This document shows, piece by piece, positions 1 through 8,078 of a DNA stretch of 64,000 nt. The first letter of the stretch is position 1. Every line of letters starts with the position of its first letter. The stretch comes from Achromobacter sp. Root83. Its GTDB lineage: Bacteria > Pseudomonadota > Gammaproteobacteria > Burkholderiales > Burkholderiaceae_B. The stretch spans positions 1,910 through 65,909 of the forward strand of contig NZ_LMIU01000027.1 of NCBI RefSeq assembly GCF_001428845.1, written 5' to 3'. Below the pieces are notes generated by a model that had not been told where the DNA came from, made no database searches, and was given only the letters and a program-made list of their open reading frames with translations. A program made the translations under genes and the position numbers.

Positions 1-501
1 GAAGAACCCCTCTTCGGCCGCCAGGCGGGCCAGAAACGCCAGATCGGTTTCTCCAGCCTGCACGCAATACTCGCGCGGCAGGTGCGGGTTGGTCGTGACC
101 TGTTCGTAGTCCGTGATGCCGTGCGACTTGATGATCTGCTCGAGGATCTCGGGCACGGACTGCTGCTGGAAGATGCGCCAGTCCGAGCACAACTCAGCGC
201 GCGCCAACGCGGGTTCCACCACGGCCTGGTAGCGCGTTCTTCTGAAGCCGGTGTCGCCCTGCTCGAAGCTGGAAACCACGCCATGGACATGTCGCACAGG
301 CATATCCCCGCGCCAGATCGTGAACAACGCCGGTTGATCCAGCATCGCGCCAAAATCCACCGCCGGATCGAAGCTCGATAACTCCACGCGCAGAAGGAAG
401 GTCTCGGACAAAGCTTCATCGAGCGTGAATTCGAGCACCTCGAAGTCCACTCCTGTGGCGGACGGGGAAAAGGTAAACCGCACATCGGATAAACGGGGCA
501 T
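1..501 (-). CDS. vgrG: VgrG/TssI spike protein, N-terminal part (truncated by window edge)
   Basis: This is the first 167 codons of a VgrG, the trimeric spike that caps the Hcp tube of a type VI secretion system. The reading frame is open from the ATG at 501 to the left edge. The visible part matches the gp27-like beta domain of VgrG: an opening 'MPRLSDVRFTFSP', a stretch ending 'RHVHGVVSSFEQGDTG', and later 'ILEQIIKSHGI' and 'ETDLAFLARLAAEEGFF', which are typical of the family. AGGA lies 8 bases before the ATG. It is the last visible gene of the leftward clpV operon. The gp5-like needle, any C-terminal effector extension and any downstream effector or immunity genes lie outside the window. 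Confidence 0.9.
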   Translation of the reverse strand, partial: MPRLSDVRFTFSPSATGVDFEVLEFTLDEALSETFLLRVELSSFDPAVDFGAMLDQPALFTIWRGDMPVRHVHGVVSSFEQGDTGFRRTRYQAVVEPALARAELCSDWRIFQQQSVPEILEQIIKSHGITDYEQVTTNPHLPREYCVQAGETDLAFLARLAAEEGFF

Positions 502-518
502 AACGGCATCCTGAGCAA

Positions 519-543
519 GCTGAACGCCTTAGGGGCGTTCAGC
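519..543. repeat. Perfect 10-bp inverted repeat between tssM and vgrG
   Basis: Arms GCTGAACGCC (519-528) and GGCGTTCAGC (534-543) enclose a 5-base loop. On the leftward transcript the hairpin ends 17 bases before the vgrG start codon, just before its Shine-Dalgarno. It has no T-run after it, so it is a poor intrinsic terminator. It may be an intercistronic stabiliser or attenuator. Confidence 0.6.
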
Positions 544-635
544 GCGTATATGAACAAGAAACGGTCCAGACCTGACGCAACTCACCGATCACAAGTCCCG
601 GCTTGAATTGCGTAAACGACTCAAGCCGTTTCAAC

Positions 636-3600
636 TCAACGTCCTGACACCGGCTTGCCCTTGGCCACCTTGGCAGGCGGCGGGACCGGCGGGACGGCCC
701 CGGGTTTGGCTGGAGGGTCCATGAGCAACGTGCGCGGCAGCGCAAAGCCGTCAAATATGGCTTGCGTGAACGGGTTGTTGGATTTTTCAGCCACGATCCG
801 GTAGCGCATCGCGCCGTCGTTGGCGGCAAAGCTGAGATCCACCGCATTGGTCGTGGCGCTGTCGAGCCGCGCCTGGCTAAGCAGGCGGAACATGGACCAC
901 GAACCCCGGTAAACCAGGCTGCTGCTGGTTCCGCTGCCGTTGACCAGCGTGATGCGGCTCTCTGTGTTGGCGGCCAGGCTGTTGGGCCAGATCAGCCCCA
1001 CACTGTTGGACGCGCCATGGCTATAAGAGATCAGTTGCCCCTCGACGCTCAATACGCTGCTGCGCCGTGTCGGCGTCAGGCCCAGGGGCTCGACGCTGAA
1101 TTGAACGCCCAGCGCTCCCCGGCTGTTGAAGAACGCGTCCCGGATCCGGTCCGCCGCTTCAAGCTGCTTCAGGACGTCCATGCGCACCAGATAGCCGCCG
1201 CGCCGCTGGGAATACAAGGCCTCCAGGTTGTCCTCCAGGAACAGCTTCAGGTATTGCTCCTTGAACTGCGCCAACCGGCCTTGCGGCCCGAACATGACGG
1301 TGAAGTCCTCCAGAGACGCGTCGACCCGCCCCGCCGGATTGAACGGGTAGCGATTGGCAAGCCGTTCGTCGTAGTAGCGGTAGACCTCGGTGTTCCAGCG
1401 GCGCTCCAGTTCCTTCAGCGCTTCAATCAGCAACACCTGGGACGATTCGTCAGCAAGCTTCTTGACCTGCGTGTTCAGCGGCTCGGGCATGCCGGCGGCC
1501 ATGCGCTGCAGGTTGCCGATAGGATCCGTTCCCTTCAGCGCAAAGCGGTCCAGCACGATGGTCAAGGCGGCCTTGCCGGGCTCAGGGCTGTCCTGGACGC
1601 TCTTCACGGTGTCGTAGACCCGCGCGATGGCGGCCATGCTTTCGTCCAGATACGAGGGTTTGTTGTCCGCGCCGACCAACACGCCCGTGAGCGGCGCGAA
1701 CGGCCGGGAGATGGCGGCGATCTGCTGGGCCTTGGCGGCGGTGGCCGGCGTCACCGGCGCGGGCTCTGTCTTGGTCCCCGCGACGGCGGCCTCGGCCGGC
1801 TGCAACGTGGTGTTGTCGCGCACCGTCTCCACCAGCCGGCGCAAGGGCGCTGCCGGACTGGTCACGCTGCCCAGCACGCTGACTGCCTGGGAAATGTCCT
1901 CGAAATCGACCACCTCCAGTCGATTCAGGCCGCGTTGCCACGTGTCGATGTAGTCACGGCTGTAGATGGCGCGAACCCGCTCGGCCAGGGCCTGCTTGTC
2001 GGCCTCGGAATAATCGATGCGCTGGCGTTCTCCCAGCGTCCATTGGTCGATCATGGCCAGATCGGTGAAGTCGTTGCTGCGCGGATCGAAGTAGCCGCGA
2101 AAGCCCTTGGCCGTCAGCAGGGCTTCGATGCGGGTGTCCTGCTTGTCCGTGGCGTTCCGAAGCCCTGCCGCGGCGCCGTACACGATATCGAAGGCCGGAC
2201 CGACCTCATTGCGCAGGTCCAGCGGCGCCTGCAGCGCCCGTTCGGCCTGCTCGCGCATGCTCATGTACACCCGCTGCGGCATCGGCACCTGCCGCAGCCG
2301 CTGCTGGACTTCCGCCACGCGTTCGCGATATTGCGGAAGGTCGGTCGCGGCGTATTGCATGGCATACGCAAGATGGCGCATCAGGCCATTCTGCACGGCG
2401 CCATCGCCCGGGTACGCACTCTGCCACTGCTTGCTCATCCAGTCTTGCACGATGGGCGCGCGACGGTTCTCACGGTCTTCGATCATTCGATAGACGCGCA
2501 GGGCGGCAAGCTGCTGGTCGCTATCCGCAGGCGCCGCGTTCACGGCATTCATCACGCCGCCGGCCAGCTCCGGAAGAAACCGCTTGGACAAGAGCTGCAG
2601 GTAGGCCTCGTCGACTTTCGGACCGATCTTCCGTCCTTGGTAGAGGCCCAGGTCCGAAACCACGGGCCAGGCATCCCGGTAGTCGCCGAAGACGGCGACC
2701 GCGCTGCGGATCTGGTCCAGAGGCTCCAGCAGATTGCGGCCGGTCGGGTCGGCGCGGCCATCGATCCGGTTGGCGCTGAATTCCCGGCTCTTCTCCAACA
2801 CCTGGTTGACCAGGTCGCGATTGATGCCGTAATAGTGATACCAGCCGCCAGCCAGCACCAGGCAGCCCAGCGCCGCCACGCCGAAACCAACTCGGAGCAC
2901 GCGCCGCTTGTCGGCGAGGATCTTGAGATTGTCGCCGGCAAGGCCGGCTTCGGGATAAATGATCCGCTGGAATACGCGCTGAGCGAAGTAGACCATGGAG
3001 CGCCCGCTGGGCTTCACGTCCGCCACCGGCTCGCTCAAGCCATACGAATGCGACGCGGCATTGATAAAGGCGTTGCACAGCAAGCCTTGCTGATACACGG
3101 AAGAAAAATACACGCCACGCGGCAGCGCGGGCGTGGTGTAGCGGTCGCTGCCCAGGACATCGGCCAGAAAGCTCAGCAAGACGGGGCGCATGCCAGCCAA
3201 CTGCCTCACCAGTGAAAACAGCGCCTCGCGCGTCTCCACCACGTTGGTGTCGCTCAACGCGTCGAACACCCGCTCGTTCAGACGCGTGATGAAGCCGTCA
3301 TAGCGCCCCGCCAGCTCGTCCAGCCAGGCGTCATAGTTGTTCACGGAGTCCAGCGTGAACGTGAACCCGAAGATGTCTTCGCGCACGGAACGCGGCAGGC
3401 GGGCAAAGAAGGGTTCGAAGCCAGTCAACAGATCGAACTTGCTGAGCACCACGTAGAGCGGCGGACGCGTGCCAAGCTGCCGCCCGAGTTCGCTCAGGCG
3501 GGTACGCAGCAGAATGGCAAGCGCCTTGCGGTCGCTGGCCTTCTGATTCAGCAGGGTGACCATGTCAACCATCAGCACGACGCCGTTGAGCGGGCGGCGG

Positions 3601-4355
3601 CTACGGCTGCGGCCCAGCCAGTCGACCAGGCTTTCCCACAGGCGGCCATGGGTGCCGGGCGGCAGGTCGCGGCGCGGCGCGGCGGGGCCGGCCGCGCGCG
3701 CCCCCGCGTTCGCAGGCGCGTCCGGCCCCGTCGCTTCAACGGGTTCAGGCACCGACTCGATCTGGCTGATCAATTCGCCCGGAGGGTCGATCAGCACGGC
3801 TTCGTCGCCCATCCACCAATCGATGGTGTACGCAAGATCGGGGTCGCCGAATACGCGCCGGCTGGCCGCCTTCAGTTCTCCCGTCAGCGAGAAATTCTGA
3901 TTCGAACGGTTGATGAAGCTGGTCTTGCCCGAATTCTCCTGGCCCAGGACCAGATACCAGGGAAGCTCGTAAAGACCGTTCCGGCCCTTCAGGTTGCCGC
4001 GCAAGGCGCTCAGGCTCAGGTCCAGCGCCCGCTCCTGCGCCTGCACGAATCGCAGGGCGGGGTCCTCCTGCAGCCTTGCCGTCTGTTCACGGTCGGCCTC
4101 CAGGTTGCGGTTACGGCGACGCAGCGTGAGTGCCCAGACCAGCATGGGAACCATCAGCAGGACCAGCGTCGACAGCACGCGCGCCGACAGTTCGGCAAGC
4201 GGCTGCCGTTCGCGCCAGGTCCAGTGCGGGCCGAGCCACCAGATCCCAATAAGAAGAAACAATATGCCCAGCAGCAACAGCACTGGCATTGCGCTCTTGA
4301 ACTGGCGCAGCACGGGCAGCCCAAAGCGCTTCATGAAAGCCCAGATCTTCAACAT
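636..4355 (-). CDS. tssM: TssM/IcmF/VasK inner-membrane core component of T6SS
   Basis: TssM spans the inner membrane and joins TssL in the cytoplasmic membrane to TssJ in the outer membrane. The protein has 1239 residues, normal for the family. Two membrane segments lie near residues 23-44 and 58-78. A cytoplasmic GTPase-like domain follows, with Walker A GQENSGKT at 138-145, an aspartate in VLIDPPGE near 190 and LSKFD at 305-309. A third membrane segment lies at about 487-507, followed by the long periplasmic part that meets TssJ. The C-terminus ends in a proline-rich tail. The ATG at 4355 has GAGGGAA upstream. The gene lies 25 bases after tssA in the same operon. Confidence 0.96.
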   Translation of the reverse strand: MLKIWAFMKRFGLPVLRQFKSAMPVLLLLGILFLLIGIWWLGPHWTWRERQPLAELSARVLSTLVLLMVPMLVWALTLRRRNRNLEADREQTARLQEDPALRFVQAQERALDLSLSALRGNLKGRNGLYELPWYLVLGQENSGKTSFINRSNQNFSLTGELKAASRRVFGDPDLAYTIDWWMGDEAVLIDPPGELISQIESVPEPVEATGPDAPANAGARAAGPAAPRRDLPPGTHGRLWESLVDWLGRSRSRRPLNGVVLMVDMVTLLNQKASDRKALAILLRTRLSELGRQLGTRPPLYVVLSKFDLLTGFEPFFARLPRSVREDIFGFTFTLDSVNNYDAWLDELAGRYDGFITRLNERVFDALSDTNVVETREALFSLVRQLAGMRPVLLSFLADVLGSDRYTTPALPRGVYFSSVYQQGLLCNAFINAASHSYGLSEPVADVKPSGRSMVYFAQRVFQRIIYPEAGLAGDNLKILADKRRVLRVGFGVAALGCLVLAGGWYHYYGINRDLVNQVLEKSREFSANRIDGRADPTGRNLLEPLDQIRSAVAVFGDYRDAWPVVSDLGLYQGRKIGPKVDEAYLQLLSKRFLPELAGGVMNAVNAAPADSDQQLAALRVYRMIEDRENRRAPIVQDWMSKQWQSAYPGDGAVQNGLMRHLAYAMQYAATDLPQYRERVAEVQQRLRQVPMPQRVYMSMREQAERALQAPLDLRNEVGPAFDIVYGAAAGLRNATDKQDTRIEALLTAKGFRGYFDPRSNDFTDLAMIDQWTLGERQRIDYSEADKQALAERVRAIYSRDYIDTWQRGLNRLEVVDFEDISQAVSVLGSVTSPAAPLRRLVETVRDNTTLQPAEAAVAGTKTEPAPVTPATAAKAQQIAAISRPFAPLTGVLVGADNKPSYLDESMAAIARVYDTVKSVQDSPEPGKAALTIVLDRFALKGTDPIGNLQRMAAGMPEPLNTQVKKLADESSQVLLIEALKELERRWNTEVYRYYDERLANRYPFNPAGRVDASLEDFTVMFGPQGRLAQFKEQYLKLFLEDNLEALYSQRRGGYLVRMDVLKQLEAADRIRDAFFNSRGALGVQFSVEPLGLTPTRRSSVLSVEGQLISYSHGASNSVGLIWPNSLAANTESRITLVNGSGTSSSLVYRGSWSMFRLLSQARLDSATTNAVDLSFAANDGAMRYRIVAEKSNNPFTQAIFDGFALPRTLLMDPPAKPGAVPPVPPPAKVAKGKPVSGR

Positions 4356-4380
4356 CGTGATTCCCTCTTCAACTCTAGCT

Positions 4381-5832
4381 TTAGCGTTCTTCTTCCGCGG
4401 CGCGGGGCGCAGGCGCGTATTTGCTCAACGGGCCATACAACTCCGGTTCCCATTGACTGGCGGGCGTGGTCCGCATCGCTCTGCCGACGGACGCATACAG
4501 GTCGTCGGCCAGCCACGACAGCCCGCGCGCGGCGAGCATGTCGGCGGCGATCACCGTGGCATAGCCGCGCTGCCGGGGCGGCGCCGCGCCGCCTTGGCTA
4601 TCCTGCAGCCGCCGCAGCACGACCTCCACGCCCTCCGTTTCCAGTTGCTCCACCAATTCCTTGCGCAGGGCAGCGAACTCCTGGGTAGCGTGCTGTTCCC
4701 CGCTGCGCGAATCCGCGCCACTCAGCCAACCCATGGTTTCGCTGTCGACGAACGGCCGGCCGTCGTTGAACTGCAGTTCCACCAGGACGGGAATCCGCCG
4801 CACGAAGCGTTCGGTGGCCTGCCGTATGGCGACCGCCACTTCCTTCATTTCGAGGCGCGCGGCGATGCTGGCGGCCAGAAAGCTGCCGCGTATCCAATAG
4901 GGCGATGCGACAACGCTCTTTTCCACGCGCTGGAGCAAGGCGGGGTTGATCGTGTTGGCCGACAGCGCCTCGCGGTAGCCCTCCACGATGTCGGCGGGCA
5001 CCGCCATCAGCTCGGTGCGATGTTCCTTGCGGGCCGGCGGGGCCGCGTGCAGATGGCCCCATAACGCAAAGCGGCGCAGTTGGTAGCCGGTGGGGTCGTA
5101 GGCATCCTGCTGATTGATGAACTCCGCGACGCTCAGCAAAGAACGCCGGCTTTCGCGCTCGTCGCCCAGTTTCAAGGTGTCGCCCGGGACGCTGAAGAAC
5201 GCTTCGCTGATCGCCTGACCGCCCTGCTGCCCCGGATTGGGTGCGGCAGCCGCCGGTTCCGGGTAGCGGGCTTGTTCGACGCGGCGAGAGAACTGCGCCT
5301 CCAGCCGGTTCAGCATGGCGACGTCCAGCCTTGCCGCGGCCGCGTTGGCCTGGAGCGTGTCCAGCGCCAGGCGCGCGGCCTCCTGGTGTTCCTTGGCATC
5401 GCCGTCCGCGCTCAGGTCGGCCAGCCCCTCGTAGAGACGGTCGACCTGCAGGGCAACGAGCTTGCGTTTTCCCAGGTAGCCGGTCGGACCCGGCTTGGGA
5501 TAGCCGGTCTCCCAGTACGCCTGCACCATGCATGCCAGCACACCGGCGGCTTCGCCCCACGTGCGCCAGGACTTGACGCGCAGGCGGGCTGCGATCAAAT
5601 GTCCGGCGACGCGGAAGTGCTTGCATTGGCTACCCAGATACTGGCGCGCCGCCTCGTCGACGTAGGCCCAATCCATGCGAGGCTCTTGCAGGCCGCCCAA
5701 CTTGACCATTTCGTGGTCGATGCCCTGAAAGGTCTCGTCCTCTTCATCGAAATAGCCCGCCGGGTCGATTGCATCCAGCGGCGCCAGCAGCCTTTCCAGT
5801 TCGAGCGGTGGATAGTCGATCACCAGTGACAC
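4381..5832 (-). CDS. tssA: TssA/VasJ T6SS cap and sheath-priming protein
   Basis: TssA proteins dock on the baseplate and membrane complex and prime tail tube and sheath growth. The 483-residue product opens with the ImpA_N-type domain (motifs 'DPAGYFDEEDETFQ' and 'RMDWAYVDEAARQYL', then a helical region ending 'QAYWETGYPKPGPTG'), and its C-terminal region 'RFVRRIPVLVELQFNDGRPF' resembles VasJ-type TssA. The start is GTG at 5832, overlapping the end of tagO by 13 bases; GAGG lies almost against it, so the GTG at 5823 is an equally good start. Placement between tagO and tssM copies the V. cholerae vasI-vasJ-vasK order. Confidence 0.88.
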   Translation of the reverse strand: MSLVIDYPPLELERLLAPLDAIDPAGYFDEEDETFQGIDHEMVKLGGLQEPRMDWAYVDEAARQYLGSQCKHFRVAGHLIAARLRVKSWRTWGEAAGVLACMVQAYWETGYPKPGPTGYLGKRKLVALQVDRLYEGLADLSADGDAKEHQEAARLALDTLQANAAAARLDVAMLNRLEAQFSRRVEQARYPEPAAAAPNPGQQGGQAISEAFFSVPGDTLKLGDERESRRSLLSVAEFINQQDAYDPTGYQLRRFALWGHLHAAPPARKEHRTELMAVPADIVEGYREALSANTINPALLQRVEKSVVASPYWIRGSFLAASIAARLEMKEVAVAIRQATERFVRRIPVLVELQFNDGRPFVDSETMGWLSGADSRSGEQHATQEFAALRKELVEQLETEGVEVVLRRLQDSQGGAAPPRQRGYATVIAADMLAARGLSWLADDLYASVGRAMRTTPASQWEPELYGPLSKYAPAPRAAEEER

Positions 5833-6506
5833 GCCTCACGTTGTTGCGCCACAAGTCCATGCAGGTCTTCCGCGCTGAACATCAGCCCGTTGACCGGCGC
5901 GTAGTCGCTTTCCACCCGCAGGCGCCCGCCCGACGAAAACTGCCGCAGTATGTCGATGGCGACCAGCCCCCGGCCGGCGTCGACCACATTGCCCTCGTCC
6001 ACCACCTGCCACGTACTGGCGGGCGCCAGCGCTCTGTGATCGATGTACAAGCGGATGCGCATCTGATTCCGGTCCGCGGAGCGATGCAGCAGCAATTGCA
6101 GGCGGGAGATATTCGAAACGCAGCTGATCGCGAGGTAGTTCGGCCGGGCCGCGCCGTCCAGCGCCGGCGCCGAGATCACGACCTGCGTCTGTCCCGGTTG
6201 CCGGTCGGCAGACCGGGAGATCAGGAACGCAACGTTTCTCTCCTGGCGCCCCACTTCATTGAGCCGGACCAGTTCGGTCACGCCCGGCGCGGTTCCCGCG
6301 GCAGCCGCCTGTGCGGGCAGGCCGGCGGCCGGCGCGGTCAACGTGGGCGAAGGCGGCGTGCCGGCGGCCGCGTCAAAGCAGCCCAGACGCTCCAAGTCGG
6401 AGACGATCGCCGTGCAATCGCCGCCGCTGGCGTGGCCGGAGGCGTGCCCGGTGTGACAGGTGAAGGCGGCCAGCAACAGCGGCAGCAGTGTGCAAAATGA
6501 TTTCAT
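5820..6506 (-). CDS. tagO: TagO/VasI T6SS-associated exported protein
   Basis: The product (228 residues from the ATG at 6506) belongs by sequence and position to the VasI/TagO accessory family of T6SS clusters. It has a Sec-type signal sequence (MKSFCTLLPLLLAAF). The family signature 'DCTAIVSDLERLGCFD' with paired cysteines follows. The C-terminal half contains 'WQVVDEGNVVDAGRGLVAID', typical of VasI. A longer reading frame begins at 6545, but the internal ATG has GAGGA 9 bases upstream, gives a clean signal peptide, and forms an ATGA overlap with the stop of the sigma-54 activator. Role: periplasmic accessory factor, not strictly conserved among T6SSs. The cysteine in 'AAFTC' is not a good lipobox. 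Confidence 0.82.
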   Translation of the reverse strand: MKSFCTLLPLLLAAFTCHTGHASGHASGGDCTAIVSDLERLGCFDAAAGTPPSPTLTAPAAGLPAQAAAAGTAPGVTELVRLNEVGRQERNVAFLISRSADRQPGQTQVVISAPALDGAARPNYLAISCVSNISRLQLLLHRSADRNQMRIRLYIDHRALAPASTWQVVDEGNVVDAGRGLVAIDILRQFSSGGRLRVESDYAPVNGLMFSAEDLHGLVAQQREACHW

Positions 6507-8074
6507 TGAAAGGAGTCCTCGCGGTCCAGATTCCAGGTCTGGCATCGGCGCGCCAGCGTGCGCTTCGGAATGCCGAGACTTTGCGCAGCACGGCTGCGCG
6601 ACCCGTCCAGCGCTTTCAGACGCGCCGTGATCAGCAGACGCTCGAACAGGTCGAGCGCTTGAGGCAGGTTGTCCGTTTGAAGCAGGCCATGCAGATGCGG
6701 ATCAAGGCTGCCCGGCGCGCCGGCGGCCATCGTGTCTTCCGGCAATTCCCGCAGGGCTTGCGCGCCGATGCACCTGCCCCGCGCGGTCCTTTCGGCCGCG
6801 ACCAGCAACAGGCTGCGCAGTTCCCGCACGTTTCCGGGCAGGGGATGGCGTTCCAGCATCGCCAGGGCATCGGGGTCTATGCCTGCCACATGGGTCTGGC
6901 GCTCCCGGTTGTGCTGCAGGATGACGTGCGCCGCGAGCACGGGAATATCGTCGGTCCGCTCCCGTAGCGCGGGCAACTGCAAGGTCTGCTGCCGTATCCG
7001 GAAATACAGGTCTTCCCTGAAGCAGCCTTCGCGTATCAATTGCGGCAGCGGCCGATGGGTTGCGCAGATCAAACGAAAGTCCGATGCCAGTTCGCGCGAG
7101 GCGCCCAGCGGGCGGTATTTCTTTTCGTTGAGCAGCCGCAACAAGGTAGCTTGCAGCGCAAGCGGCATGTCGCCGATCTCATCCAGGAACAGGGTGCCGC
7201 CATCGGCCTCGGCAACCAGGCCGGTGCGCGCCTGGGTTGCCCCGGTGTAGGCGCCGCGGACATTGCCGAACAGCTCCGCCTCGATCAGATCCTTGGGAAT
7301 GGCCGCGCAGTTCACGGGAACAAACTTGCCGCCGCGCGGCGAGGCCTGATGGATCAGCCAGGCGGCGTGGTCCTTCCCGGTCCCCGTCTCGCCGGTGAGC
7401 AGCACCGCCAGCGAGGAGTCCGCGATGCGAAGCATGTCTTCCCGAATGCGCCCTGCCGCCTCGCTGACCCCAATGAATTCGGCCGCCAGCAAACGAGCCG
7501 CGCGCACGCTCCTGCGTTCTTCCTGCGGTTGACGGACGCTGCGCTGATACCGCGCGCTTTCCGTCGCGCTCATCTGCTCGTGCAATCGCGCGGACAGGCA
7601 CTCGTGGATCTGGACGAGCATCTTCCATAGGGGATCGTCCAGCCAGCCACGCAAGGGCTGCGCGTCGCCCGCCAACACCAGCACGGAAAGCGCCTGCTGG
7701 CGGTTGTCCCGCTGCGGCACGGCCACCAGCGCATTCCGCGGCCCGAGGCATTCGGCCAGGCGTTCGAATCCCGCGCCCACGCCAACCACCCCGGACAGGC
7801 GTTCGATGTAGCAGGACTTCCCTCCGGTCAGGCTGTAGACCAGGGGATCGTCGAGCGCGTCCATGCTGATCGCCGGCAACCGGTCCACCGGGAGCGGCAC
7901 GCTGGCCAAAGGCAACAGCTTGTCGCCCGCGGCATCACGTCCATACAGACAAGCGTGGTGCAGGCCGGGATAGCGCGTTGCCGCCATGAGAAACGCGGCA
8001 GCCAGCGCGCCGGGGCCCGGGGCCAGCGCCAGATCTCGCGCAATGCCTGCCACTTCAAGCGCGTTCACCGGCAT
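6503..8074 (-). CDS. vasH: Sigma-54-dependent activator of the T6SS, VasH type
   Basis: This enhancer-binding protein would activate RNA polymerase carrying sigma-54. From the ATG at 8074 it has 523 residues: an N-terminal GAF-like sensor region (about 1-180), an AAA+ domain with Walker A GETGTGKD at 228-235, a sigma-54 contact loop GAYTGA at 274-279 (consensus GAFTGA), Walker B GGTLFLDEIGD at 292-302, and a Fis-type helix-turn-helix near 495-517. No receiver domain is present, so it is not a two-component regulator. A longer frame starting at 8350 would run inside clpV and is rejected; the chosen ATG lies 4 bases after the clpV stop. Position after clpV matches V. cholerae vasG-vasH. Confidence 0.9.
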   Translation of the reverse strand: MPVNALEVAGIARDLALAPGPGALAAAFLMAATRYPGLHHACLYGRDAAGDKLLPLASVPLPVDRLPAISMDALDDPLVYSLTGGKSCYIERLSGVVGVGAGFERLAECLGPRNALVAVPQRDNRQQALSVLVLAGDAQPLRGWLDDPLWKMLVQIHECLSARLHEQMSATESARYQRSVRQPQEERRSVRAARLLAAEFIGVSEAAGRIREDMLRIADSSLAVLLTGETGTGKDHAAWLIHQASPRGGKFVPVNCAAIPKDLIEAELFGNVRGAYTGATQARTGLVAEADGGTLFLDEIGDMPLALQATLLRLLNEKKYRPLGASRELASDFRLICATHRPLPQLIREGCFREDLYFRIRQQTLQLPALRERTDDIPVLAAHVILQHNRERQTHVAGIDPDALAMLERHPLPGNVRELRSLLLVAAERTARGRCIGAQALRELPEDTMAAGAPGSLDPHLHGLLQTDNLPQALDLFERLLITARLKALDGSRSRAAQSLGIPKRTLARRCQTWNLDREDSFQ

Positions 8075-8078
8075 CGCC

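Noticed and set aside
762-3215. An 817-codon plus-strand ORF opposite tssM
   Set aside because: Antisense shadow; tssM shows Walker A, membrane helices and normal length, and the shadow has no signal or motif.
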